Position numbers and translations under genes: made by a program. A stretch of 64,000 bases of DNA, from the NCBI GenBank assembly GCA_001695595.3, contig MBPM02000081.1, positions 62,001 through 126,000 on the forward strand, written 5' to 3'. How positions within the stretch are numbered: position 1 is the stretch's first letter; each line of letters opens with the position of its first letter. This document shows, in pieces, positions 11,301 to 21,262 of the stretch. The notes below the pieces were generated by a model, which did not search any database, was not told the origin of the DNA, and saw only the letters and a list, made by a program, of their open reading frames with translations. This DNA is from Plasmopara viticola (lineage: Eukaryota; Oomycota; Peronosporomycetes; Peronosporales; Peronosporaceae).

Positions 11301-14300
11301 GTTTATTGTTCGTACCGAGTTGTCAGATATTTCTGTATGCTTAGCACCTGCTGATACGCGACGACCCACCACCACTTTCAGAACCTGATGGTATAGTTGG
11401 ATAGCCTTACGTCTGACTAGCTTAGCAGCCGAGGAGCCGACAAGGTTGTTGTGATTGCCATCAAGACAAAAATCACGGCACAGATAGAACTGAAACTCTG
11501 CTAATCATCAAGGCTTCGAATGCTACTATTTTCATCACAACAACCCTGTTCTGTAACTCTCCGATTGTCAAGTAACCGTCGTCACCGGCAGCTTCACAAG
11601 AAAAAGTTTCTACGCAATATAACTTTGTATTCTCTAAATACATATGCGCTAGTAGTATCCATAGGATACTCCGCGATCAAGGCCAACATAGTGGCCATCT
11701 CGAACTTATTTTCAAAAGAAAGGCCTTGGTTGATTTTCGTCAAAGGTGAAAAACTTAAGCTCCGCCGGCCTGACCTCGAGGTAAATGCTATCACCTGAGC
11801 TACCGGAGCCTGCGCTGCCAAATCCGTGTAGACTTGGTTCGTAAAGGTGGAAGTCCATGATACATTCTCGCTGCTTGGCAACAGGGAGGGCTGTAAATGT
11901 AGCCACCGCCAATATGATCATAGTAACCAGAAGATCTATCCAACATAGGATTGACAACAAAGTGCAACCAGGTATGAATGAGTCACACAGAGAACCTTCA
12001 CAAAAAGGCGTGAAGAAAATATACGTTCTTTTCTGTAATCGACTGTTTAATATGTCTGGACTTCAGGCGATCGACGTGTGCGATACATTTTACCCTAGAG
12101 ACTGACAATAAATATAAACTTATCACAAAAACTCCAGCTAATATAGCAATTTCGTTAAGCTTTTTTTCTGTGGTCCTGCCTATTTTTTATTGTATAGTAC
12201 TTCTATTTCATCAGGCAAAGACTACATTTAGATTTGTTTGATTAAAAATGTCAAGCATGAAAACCAGTTTAAACACTGATAGACTGCCTATCATGCACCA
12301 AAAGCCATCGATTTTCAAAGCTGCATTTGATGGAATGCCAGGTTTTAATGTGGATCGGCTTGATAAAATAGCTTACTACCGAATCGAAGTTCATGTAGTC
12401 TACTCATCTTTATGCGGTCTAGCGCAATCTATAGTATTTAGATAAAAAAGGAAAGAATGATTGGAACCAAATGTATATTTAGTTTACAACAGGTCTTCTA
12501 TCCATAGGCGTCGAGCTCGGTTCGCAGCTTCATGGATTTGTGTTCCTGGCAGCTGACTGAACCGTAGGAAAAGAATGTAAAAGTATATGATATCGCAAAT
12601 AAGCCTAAAGACTGGCGTTCGGAGAATCCTGTCTAAATGTTGCTTCAGCTGGAGCAGTCGTTGACAGCTAGCCACTTACCGCCACTTCGGCAGTCGTTAG
12701 TAATTGCCTATGGTACGCAAAACATAGACATTAGTCATCTTGTGCTGTCTGGAGCTATTATTCTTCAAATCTTTGAAGTATCTCCCTTCACGTTTTTTCG
12801 CCTCAAAAACTTACTTTTGGTGGTCTTGATTGGTCTTCAAAGTCGATTGGTCTACTATAAAATGAATATTGATGAAATGCCAAACAATGTTTTGGCTGAC
12901 GTTCATGGTGGTTGAATTCTGTGTAATCAGACGTCTTAACGTCGCCGGAGCGCTCGACAGCTCTCATGGCATTGCCATGGCTAGTATGACATCAGGTGTA
13001 CAGATTGCTGTGACGGTAAAACCGAATCGACGAGATAGTGCGAACGCTCGCGTGTACGTAAACATCTATGATTCAATCGTGACCAAATTTCTGGCCATTG
13101 CTACTTTTTTATCGAGAAGAGAAGGCTTGGTCTTAGCTTATTCCGAATGCGAAGTTCATGAGTTTTGCGGATGTGGACTCGAACCTAAGCACTTTCGCCA
13201 GATTTACCGGAGCTTGTACTGCCTGGCCTTTGATTGCTTACTCTACTGCGCATTTTGACTCATCACGACTGTTTAACATCAGGAAGAGTTACAAATGCAG
13301 TCACAGCTATAAACCTTGCGATTTAGTGATTCGTCTAAGCAGTACAAACGGAGCGTCCTACAAATGCGTAGACGTAATTAATTTCACCTCGGAACCTGTA
13401 CGGTGGTTCAAGAAGTCTACCCACTCAAGCGTAGACTAACAGCAAAGTGCTGCCAGCTGTGAGTGCACAAAGAAATCGTGCAAAAGCATATACGATTTTT
13501 GTATCGATTTTGCGTAATTATTAAAATGTGTAACAGGTTGCACTATATGGATTGACTTGTCTAGTCAAATTTACCGTAATTTGGCCCATTTTTAAAATTT
13601 GATAAGCCAAAACATCTACTTCGACACTTTAAACATAAATTTTAGCTTGCTTCACGTTAAAATGTGAGCTATGTTTTTAGTCTGCTGTGCACGACCTCAT
13701 TGAGACTACTTTTTGCCGAAAGACAGCTTCTGATAGCTTCATATAATGGTCCGTTTCGCGACCGCTGTTTAATTAAATATTGTGCTATGGCAAAATTTAT
13801 TAAAGTGGTGGGACGTAAAGGTGAACATGTCAAGTTTAATCTTTTTTTTTTTGTAAATAGAAAGTTTTCGTTGATTGTTCTCTATTCTCAAAATGTAGCG
13901 ATGTGAGCACTGGTCGCGGCAAGCGCCCAGTGTTGTGGCAGCCGTGGACAAAAGAAGAAACGAGTGGGCAATTCACCATTAAGGAAGCAAATTTGGTATG
14001 CTGGACAGAAGAGAAAGCCAATTTCCGTCTATGTCTTGCAAACTCGTGCGCCTTGATAGCTCTGCGTCTTAAGTGCGAAGACATATTTCCACTCAATTGC
14101 GAATAACAAAGTTCCGAAAGCAAGGAAACTCCCAGTGGGTACCACAGTTCGTTTCTTATAGATATGCTCTATAGAAAGCAAGCTAAAAAAAATTGATAGC
14201 TCAAATAATTGTTGTGTCAGAATAAGCGTACTCTAAAATTGATAGTACTTTGAGAGGTGACAAACGTACTGAGCTTATGAGAAACAGTTCGCGACTTAAT

Positions 14301-15018
14301 TAACGATTACGATCTATGTCAGGATTTTCCCGAGGTGGCGCTTAAAAGCCTTTCTAAAAACACAAATACATCGTTTATTTTGTAATAAGCATTTTCGGAA
14401 CGTACGCAGCGTCTTGGGAAAAACCTTGAAGATTCTAATGGATCCGATGCATTCATTGTTAAAAATTATTATATATGGTGCGTAGAAACTCATTACCAAT
14501 ACACACGCTGCAAAGAAGAGTGAGGCACACGATTGACCTCACGAAGAACCTTATTTAAACAGGCACTTACCACTGCCACGTGATTTTTTGATGCCTTGTT
14601 TGCCAAAAAATCAAAGATCGACACGGTGCGGGAGTCAGTATTTCCGCACTCATGATTGGCGTCTAGGCTCAAAATCTCAAGAAAATGGATCATGTTTATA
14701 GCAAGCAACACAATGCAAAGGTACCTGTGAAGACATTTAGTGCAAGGAAAGAGTATTGATATTCGGGTAATTAATACAATACACTAATTTTGATAGATGA
14801 TCGCAAGCAAATTCGAATGAGGGTGACACTTACTTCTCGCGACGATCAATTTGTCTAGTAGCGTACCATGGAAGTGGTTGGAGATGCCACAAGTGCTGGC
14901 ATGCGCTTCTGCGACATTCGACCATCTGGTCACACATTTCGTTAAATCATTGCGAATTTTTGACCAAGCAAATTCTAAAGATTCGTTCGTTCGAAGATGA
15001 ATTAGTCAGCTTTAGAGC
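5304..15018. other. Long gene-poor stretch
   Basis: Nearly 10 kb of A/T-leaning sequence holds only scattered short frames (mostly under 130 codons) with no recognisable domain, codon pattern or partner copy elsewhere in the window. I see no RNA gene, terminal repeat or tandem array. It may contain very old repeat remnants. Confidence 0.5.
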
Positions 15019-15039
15019 CTAATTACAAACCATCTGAGG

Positions 15040-15940
15040 TAAGTCGCCCTTTTTAAACTTCTTCTGCTTCAGGTCGTTGAGGTCGTGAGGTCCAATGAAC
15101 ATTGTGCAAGCAACGTCCAATATGTCTCTGTGGGCGAGACAAACGTCCCTGACTTCTTTAACAGCAGCTACGAAGATCGAGCAGAAAGTTGAAGCCGTTG
15201 CGACTTGGCTCAAGCCACAATTTCATTGGTAATCAAAGAAATGGTAAGGCTAAACTAAGTGTTTGCACAAGCGCAATGCTGGCTATGCGCGTCTCGCAAA
15301 CACTTTGTTCTGTCTATTGACAAAACATTCAACGGCGGTGGGAAAGCTAGCATTACCAAGCTTTTAGTAGCTTTGAGCCTTCAGCAAACACTTGTACTGG
15401 CTTTGCCAGACGAGACAGAGCCGTTTAGCATCAACAGCGACGCATTTATGAATATATAGACTTTGCACTGCTGCAACTTGATGAGATCGGTCATGAGTGA
15501 GTCATCTCGCTTCGGTTGAGACAGCTCGAAGCTACCGAATGCCTCATGACATAGAGTAATTTTTGCCATAAGTAACCAATAGTAAATATACTCGCTCACA
15601 TCTTTGCCAGTAGTGTTTGCTCTCTTAGTGCATCTTTTAGACATTGAGCTCATTGTAGACCATTTAAAGTACGGACGTTTAAGGACAGCCCCGTTTGCTC
15701 CAACGATTGGAAAGATAATTATCGTATTTCGTGAATCCATTTTCTCGCTAAAGCAAGCCTGTAAAAGCGTAATGTACTTGCAGACATTCTTTGCGCACGC
15801 CCGACTATGAGTTGGCCGATGAATTTTTATGAGGATAAGAATATTGTCTATCAAGAACGGCTTTTGCAATTTTCTAACGCAGATAAATTCGAAAAAGTTG
15901 TGTGCATCACTCCTCGACAGCAGTTGCAGTTGCACGACTA
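15040..15940. repeat. Dispersed repeat A, decayed copy 1
   Basis: Blocks here match the segments at 35280-35770 and 62900-63320, all in the same orientation. One shared block contains GATCGAGCAGAAAGTTGAAG followed by a GACTTGG-type stretch. Another, near 15470-15560, contains CAACTTGAT..GGTCATGAG..AGCTCGAAGCTACC. In the better copies the first block translates as an (A)DDT string followed about 25 residues later by a W. This faintly resembles the reverse-transcriptase catalytic region, but I do not claim it. The 184-codon minus-strand frame over 15381-15935 lies within this repeat and is probably fortuitous. Confidence 0.5.
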
Positions 15941-16736
15941 TGACTGTACAGCAGGTCTGCTAGGGTAAACCAGGCAAATTTAGCCTGGGCCGTTATTTCG
16001 ACGAAAACGACCTGAAGCAAGATTTTAAAGTAACACATTGCTTCAAATGACGGTTATTTGGACCAAGAACTTTTCTCTCTCGTTCTCCACAGTATATTGG
16101 TGGTCCCACATGTATAAGTGGGTTCTCAAGTGTGTAAAGGTCTAGAAAGCTTGTTAGAAAGTCAAGTTTGCGACTCACACTTCGGTTCCAGTACATCCCT
16201 TATTCGTACCGGACTGAAAGAAGTCCATAATCTTAAAATATGACCATGGCTTGCAGGAGGTTTACATTTATCCGGGAATAGTGATGATTGTTATCAGACT
16301 GAGCAAGATAAGCATTTGGCACTGGAATTGCTAAACAATCAGGCTATATATAAATATAGAATTATAAACTCCGTGGCTTCCGGATACGATGTTTTAAGTA
16401 AAGGTCCGCGCTTTTCATTTGCGGGTTGACAATGCTGTTCTTCTTACTGAAACCTAATTGCTAAGAGAAGAAGACTTACATCTGATCAATTGTCACTCGG
16501 ATAGTGTAAAATGTCTGCTCAAAGACACACTGTGCAGCATGTGCGCTACGGTGTGACATTTGCTGGACAAAAAACAGTAATGTTCGAGTATGTGCTCAAC
16601 AATGCGGCTAGCACATATATGGGCTTTAAATTTTTTTGTATTGACGGGCAAATATCCTAGTCTTCCGATAGCGTTAGAGACTCGAATTCTTCTGAAATGA
16701 CTAAGGGTTCAAAACAATTTTGGTCCCAGGTCTCAA
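15941..16736. other. Intergenic DNA without supported genes
   Basis: No homologous copy, domain or RNA signature was seen here. It ends at the 5'-truncated retrotransposon fragment. Confidence 0.45.
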
Positions 16737-16915
16737 CCCTTGCACAAGACCGAAAGAAATGGAAGACCCTCACGACCTCGGTGCTGGATGCACTGCCCGC
16801 CGAACGAGACCCGACGTATGCGGACACCACTCTATGCCGTGGACAAACCAGACTGAGCCTAGCACGTGCATAACTTGGCAACGCGATAGCGTAATACAAT
16901 AGAATACAATAGAAC
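16737..16915 (+). mobile_element. Non-LTR retrotransposon 3' fragment, copy 3
   Basis: This closely matches 58734-58905 from ACCCTTGCACAAGACCGAAAG through the GCACGTGCATAACTTGG block to a short tail of AATAC/AATAG units. The copy is 5'-truncated, as is common for target-primed reverse transcription. I could not identify a convincing target-site duplication. Confidence 0.85.
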
Positions 16916-16922
16916 GAGAATA

Positions 16923-17060
16923 TACCGGTACACTACTGTGCAGCCGGTATTTACAATACCTTGCATATCGCAACATGAGTAAAGTGCTATCGATCTCTCT
17001 GAGAAGAGGATCTAGTACCCTTCTATTGTCATGTGCACCGACAAGCCTGCCATACCGGTA
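16923..17060. promoter_or_regulatory. Orphan TACCGGTA palindromes
   Basis: The exact 8-bp palindrome seen in the E-gene upstream regions occurs at 16923-16930 and 17053-17060, with a half-matching GCCGGTAT near 16943. No E-type coding sequence follows at the usual distance, and the spacing of 130 bp differs from the 40-41 bp seen elsewhere. This may be a relic of a lost unit's promoter. Confidence 0.35.
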
Positions 17061-17084
17061 CTCCTGTCATATAGCCGAGGATTT

Positions 17085-17700
17085 ACATTTTATAGCCGGC
17101 CTGATTTTTTAATAGAGCAAAAGAACAATATTTAAAGCTAATTTTAGGCTGCAAATATTAGTAGTATTCTGCTGGCACCCCACGTATCACGCAACTTTGT
17201 AACTTGGCACTCGTTCATCGCTGTTCAATATGCAGTCCATGTTTCGTGCACTTCGTAATTGTAAATGATGCTTTCGTCCAAGAAAGAGTGACAATAGTCT
17301 GCTTTAATCTCAGCGCTTGAAAAGAATCGGACATCGCTATATCGTCAATGCGAGGCGCTCGAGCTAGTCATGTTTTAACCTTATTGTACTTCCAAAGACC
17401 GAGAATGGACACAAACGAAATCAGCACAAAGGCATAAGAAAGCTCAATCCTCAAACTTACAACGATGTGTATGTCAAGCCCTTTTCTCGTGTAAACCTTG
17501 TATAATGTTCAAATGCTATAAAGAACGCCGAATACGTCGCAAACATTCAGAATCAACATGCAACACTCACAGTACGGACTATCGCTGTGGCAAACAAGCG
17601 TACGAGTCTGTACGTAGGCATGATGTGGTCACTTAAGTTTAATGTGGTGTTCACATTGTGCCGTCATCCCGTCTGGTTCGTTCCCTTCACCTTGCTCTTC
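17085..17700. repeat. E1 downstream flank, paralogous to 50915-51290
   Basis: Two blocks match about 50915-51290: TTACATTTTATAGCCGGC followed by a region ending in an AGGC/CACA block, and a later block with TCGTGCACTTCGTAATTGTAAATG. No effector gene follows the 50.9-kb copy, so that copy is an orphan unit end. No gene is supported here. Confidence 0.5.
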
Positions 17701-17707
17701 GCCTTTA

Positions 17708-19045
17708 CTAAGAGGTTCGAAGTCGCTTTTGTCTCGCGTAATCATTCGATTCGACCACGTGTCGAGAATTTGTCTCGGTTTCAATAGCCTGAAAATCGTC
17801 AGGATCGGTGCGTTGATTGCCGGGTTGATGTGGGGCAGCGGCGTCGGCAGCAACACGGCCTGATTGCATCTCTTTTTCTGCAAACACTTCCCGAACCTTT
17901 TTCACGGCTGCTTCTGTCTCTTTCTTCAGATTATACTTTGCCATCCGAGCGTCCACTTTTCTTTCCAGCTTCTTAATCCTCGTTTTTATTGTTTCGGAAT
18001 CCATCTCATTGCTTGGCTTAGCAAAAGCTTGAGCGTCGACTGCGCCATTTGTTTCCTCACCATGAAATTCTACAGTAGGTATTCCATTCGGTTTTTGGTC
18101 GATATGGACCTTATAGAAGTCGAAGAAATTGCAATACATGGCCCGCCACCTCATGTGACTTGCATACCACACAAAGGGGCGCTGGATCTCCCCCAATATT
18201 CTCGGCGGTAACTTCAGAGACGCCAACGAACGAAGAGTCGACAGGGTGTTCGTCCCCAGCTTCTTCTTCAAATTTTCCAATTCCGTGCCTTTTACAGGGC
18301 CTAATATATAATTGTATGCCTCAGCGATGCGAAAAGCATCAGTTATGGAATCCTGAGCCAGCGAAAGCATCATTCCCGTCTCTTCTTGTGTCGGTTCAAA
18401 TCTTTCGGGGCTTTTCTGTAAGTGTTCGAGATACTGCTTGTATACCGCTTCGACTTCAGATGTGAATTCACCATGGCTGCTACTTTTTTGTCGTTCTAGA
18501 GCCACGGGTTTACCAAGTTGCGTTTTTGAGGCTGATTTCAGGGTCATGGGTTTATGGCCCATGTCCAAACTCGCTAGCGTCTTTGCAGTGTCCTGGTTGC
18601 TCGTGTGACTACTAGAAACTGCGGTATCGCTGACGGTTGACGTGGACGCCTGCTTTGTCTGTGGAATGTCCGATGTCTCTGACAAATGAGCTGACGTCTC
18701 GCTCGGTGGAAAATTTAGATCAAATTGAGGACGTACAACTTCTTCAGGAAATGCATTGAGATCCAAGATTTCACGTACAGCACCCCTCGTGCCATCGGCA
18801 ACCCCGCTTGGATCGGTGATGCCATGCAAAGCACTCGTTATGGCATTTTCTATCGTACGCAATTCATCAGCTGCCACGTCGACGGGTTGCTTACGGCGAC
18901 CCCGAAGAGACAACGACTTAGTGTAGCTTTCATCTGGTATATTTGCAACGTAATGAGATAGTTGGCGGGGATCGATGTGGTGAGACTCGGCAGCTATTCG
19001 GCTGCTGGCCGCAAGGAGAAGCGCAGTCGCTAATGTGCCGCGCAT
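17708..19045 (-). CDS. E1: secreted RxLR-like effector candidate with two DLNxxP motifs
   Basis: This is a 445-residue intronless gene. Residues 1-19 form a classic signal peptide (MRGTLATALLLAASSRIAA). The RxLR position reads LSLR (45-48), so the first arginine is missing, and the EER-like site is DELR (60-63). Two EAR-type motifs follow, DLNAFP (95-100) and DLNFPP (109-114), then a Ser/Thr-rich linker to about 195. The helical core carries RPFVWYAS (289-296) and RWRAMYCNFFDF. The protein ends in a basic KRLRTS tail that could help nuclear import. The ATG at 19045 is chosen because all paralogues align there after a conserved CTTCAGCTCC leader. Its closest relative is E5, with which it shares the SLxLRGRRKQPVDVAADE block. 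Host-directed secretion is inferred from the architecture; the biochemical activity is unknown. Confidence 0.85.
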   Translation of the reverse strand: MRGTLATALLLAASSRIAAESHHIDPRQLSHYVANIPDESYTKSLSLRGRRKQPVDVAADELRTIENAITSALHGITDPSGVADGTRGAVREILDLNAFPEEVVRPQFDLNFPPSETSAHLSETSDIPQTKQASTSTVSDTAVSSSHTSNQDTAKTLASLDMGHKPMTLKSASKTQLGKPVALERQKSSSHGEFTSEVEAVYKQYLEHLQKSPERFEPTQEETGMMLSLAQDSITDAFRIAEAYNYILGPVKGTELENLKKKLGTNTLSTLRSLASLKLPPRILGEIQRPFVWYASHMRWRAMYCNFFDFYKVHIDQKPNGIPTVEFHGEETNGAVDAQAFAKPSNEMDSETIKTRIKKLERKVDARMAKYNLKKETEAAVKKVREVFAEKEMQSGRVAADAAAPHQPGNQRTDPDDFQAIETETNSRHVVESNDYARQKRLRTS

Positions 19046-19094
19046 GGAGCTGTAGAGAAGACTAAACGTACTTCACAAATTTGATTATCTTGAT

Positions 19095-19184
19095 TCTCGG
19101 TATAGTAATCAAATAAACTGTTCAAAATTCAAGTCTACCGGTACGATCTAATGGCGCAAATATACCCGTACAAATCTACCGGTA
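19095..19184 (-). promoter_or_regulatory. E1 upstream TACCGGTA box array
   Basis: Exact palindromes lie at 19136-19143 and 19177-19184, 41 bp apart, with a degenerate third (TCTCGGTA) at 19095-19102, again 41 bp away. Between the two exact boxes lies GGCGCAAATATA (TATATTTGCGCC on the coding strand), conserved in E3-E6. The nearest box is about 50 bp from the E1 start codon, so the array overlaps the probable core promoter and leader. Confidence 0.65.
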
Positions 19185-19615
19185 CGACACCCCCACTTCT
19201 TCCGTTGCTTTTTGCACGCGCTTAGCAACTGACGATAGACGTGCAATCTGTCAAACAATTCATCAAACAAAAGCCGTCGACATTGTGGCTATGCCACACC
19301 CGTGGGGTGATTCAGTTTGAGCTACTTCAAGTTATCGTGCTAGGCTGCGCAATCTACGCTGTCTCTGGATCAATCATTGCTAAGTAAAAATAAATTTTAT
19401 GTTATGGGAAGCATTCGTACATCTGAACTTAAGTGTCATAATCTGATCGATGGACATGTCGGCGGCGTCGAGCTCAGCCAGTCTTAACTACACACTACAG
19501 TAGAATCTACGGCTATAAATGAAGCCGTTGTGTTGCTCAAATCGTTCGCTGTGTAGTAAACAAAGGGCGAGTAGACATGCAACGAAAAAAGTATCATAGG
19601 AAAGCGAGGGTTCCC
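19185..19615. repeat. E1-unit upstream block shared with E3, E4 and E5
   Basis: Matches to 31020-31440, 44150-44600 and the reverse strand of 54100-54560 include a TTTTGCACGCGCTTAGC block, an ACACCCGTGRGGTG block and a CTGATCGATGGACRTGTCG block. It carries no open frame of note and forms the conserved spacer of the duplicated unit. Confidence 0.7.
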
Positions 19616-19927
19616 AGGTTTGGGTCACCTGCTAGGACTAAGCTGTCTCTAGCGCAGGTTCTTGGTAGCGATCTGATCCTTGTTGGGACCAAATTCCGTA
19701 GACCTAATTTTAGTATGGGGATTTTCGGTCAGTAGGGTGTCCAGCTCACCCAACCTATACACATTCAATTGGGCGCGGGTTGATGAGACAGTCACACTCC
19801 TGGAAGTAATTGCTCGTCCATTATAGTGACCTATCTCCGGCTGCCTCAAATCAGATTATTTGGGTATCGAACCAAGTACCTCCCGGTCCTGGGTTGAGCG
19901 ACTGAGCACTCGAACCACAAGGTTTGG
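19616..19927 (-). mobile_element. tRNA-like SINE candidate in E1 unit
   Basis: On the minus strand the head shows a box-A-like GTGCTCAGTCGC (19898-19909) and a box-B GGTTCGATACC (within 19862-19873). This is the layout of an internal RNA polymerase III promoter. The body includes AGGACTAAGCTGTCTCTAGC (19634-19653). An 8-bp duplication AGGTTTGG borders it at 19616-19623 and 19920-19927. A diverged copy lies at the equivalent place in the E5 unit. The E3 and E4 units lack it and give the empty-site sequence. The SINE label rests on the A/B boxes; no cloverleaf could be confirmed. Confidence 0.55.
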
Positions 19928-20562
19928 TAAGTAAAAGTGTTAAGCTTTGAACTGCACTGCTTTCGAGTTCTATTTTCGGCTTCTTGGTTGATCACCTTAA
20001 TATTTATTCATGCTATATATAGGCAGTATAGTCTTGCGAAATTCTTTTAATAGCTAAACAATATTACAAGAGTGTCTCAAATTGACCACGCCATGTGTTA
20101 TGATAGCAAAGACAAAACAATACTTCGTCCAAAGATGGCATGTTTTTGCATGAAAGTTAGTTCTGCAAAGAAGCCCAAGTGACTTCCGACTTGGATATGC
20201 GCAAATTCAATTATTTCACGGGTGATTAATGGCCAGAAGATCAATGGCTTTATTAAAATTCTTTAATGAGCCTTTTTATAAATACCGCTAGTCGCTAAGC
20301 TCATCCGACAAGCACATGTCACGGCCACGGTCGTGACGGCCAAAACGGTAGGATCGCGTGTCATTGTGGTAACGAGCGTTGCGTGCTGACCAAAGAGCAA
20401 ATCCCTATGAAAACATCGCCTAATTGTGAACTTTGATTAGGAAAAGAATCCGCCCACATCATCTATTGGCACATTAGGTTACTAACTTTGCCAATATAGT
20501 GGTTTGCAAAGCTTCATCATAACTGGATTTGTTTAAAAGTACACCTTTTCTTCGACATTCAT

Positions 20563-20649
20563 ATGCGCTGTGCATATTACGTGGGTATTGCGCTTCTCTT
20601 CGAGGCCAACATGCGTAATTTGACAAGCCAAATCTTTGCAAGCACCTGA
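20563..20649 (+). pseudogene. ORF2 family remnant in E1 unit
   Basis: An ATG opens a 28-codon frame reading MRCAYYVGIALLFEAN and then stops. The start resembles a signal peptide and matches the starts at 32084 (+), 53222 (-) and 39321 (-). Downstream sequence to about 21250 stays similar to the E4-unit copy (45200-46000) but has no long frame. It is transcribed away from E1, 1.5 kb from the E1 start, and looks like a dead second secreted-protein gene of the unit. Confidence 0.5.
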
Positions 20650-21262
20650 CAGTGAAAGTGTGGTGACTCGTGTCAAATCGACTGAGATGATTCCATAAAG
20701 CCCTGTTCGAGATAGCTGTGAATCTCTAGATCGATCAAAGCTCTCTGCAGGTGGTGAAGAGCGACATATCTAGCTTAAAGCGGCTTCTTGAAAAGGAATC
20801 TCGTGGTTGAGAGAGTTGCATCATCAATGCGGGGGAACAATCGGTGTCTTAAACCAAATTCCAGTGCATCTATCAATTGTTTAATACTTTGAGTAGACAT
20901 GCACGGTGACTGACATGCTTAGAGAAGATGTGCAGGAGAATATACTACGTTAAAGGGAGGTTGAAATCAAAGACGACGACTGAAATGGTAGGCTCAATAG
21001 CTGAGGCCACCAGCGCAATGAGCAAAAGGCCATATGTCTTGCCCACGGAATGATTCTGATCTATTTCGCTATCCCGCGAGGCATCTACTCCCTTGATCGA
21101 CATCAGGTCATTGCTGCAGCGTGTCCACACGGCGGATGTACGCGTGCTTTAGCAACGTATGCAATTCAGCTATTTCACTCGGTGTCATAGAAACGTCGTA
21201 GTCTTGAATATCTGATTTTCAATTGGGAATTTTCAGCACCACGGATTGCTATTTGCGACAAA
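20650..21262. repeat. Decayed ORF2 body of the E1 unit
   Basis: This aligns with 45290-46000 of the E4 unit, for example GACTGACAT..AGAGAAGATGTGCA and the CGCTATCCCGCGAGRCATC block. It is full of stops and indels. The Mutator-like element is inserted at its end. Confidence 0.55.

Noticed and set aside
15381..15935. 184-codon minus-strand frame as a gene
   Set aside because: It overlaps dispersed repeat A, whose other copies have no equivalent frame, and the composition is not protein-like.
19862..19909. A functional tRNA gene at the A/B boxes
   Set aside because: Box spacing is short and no acceptor, D or anticodon stems could be drawn; a tRNA-derived repeat fits better.
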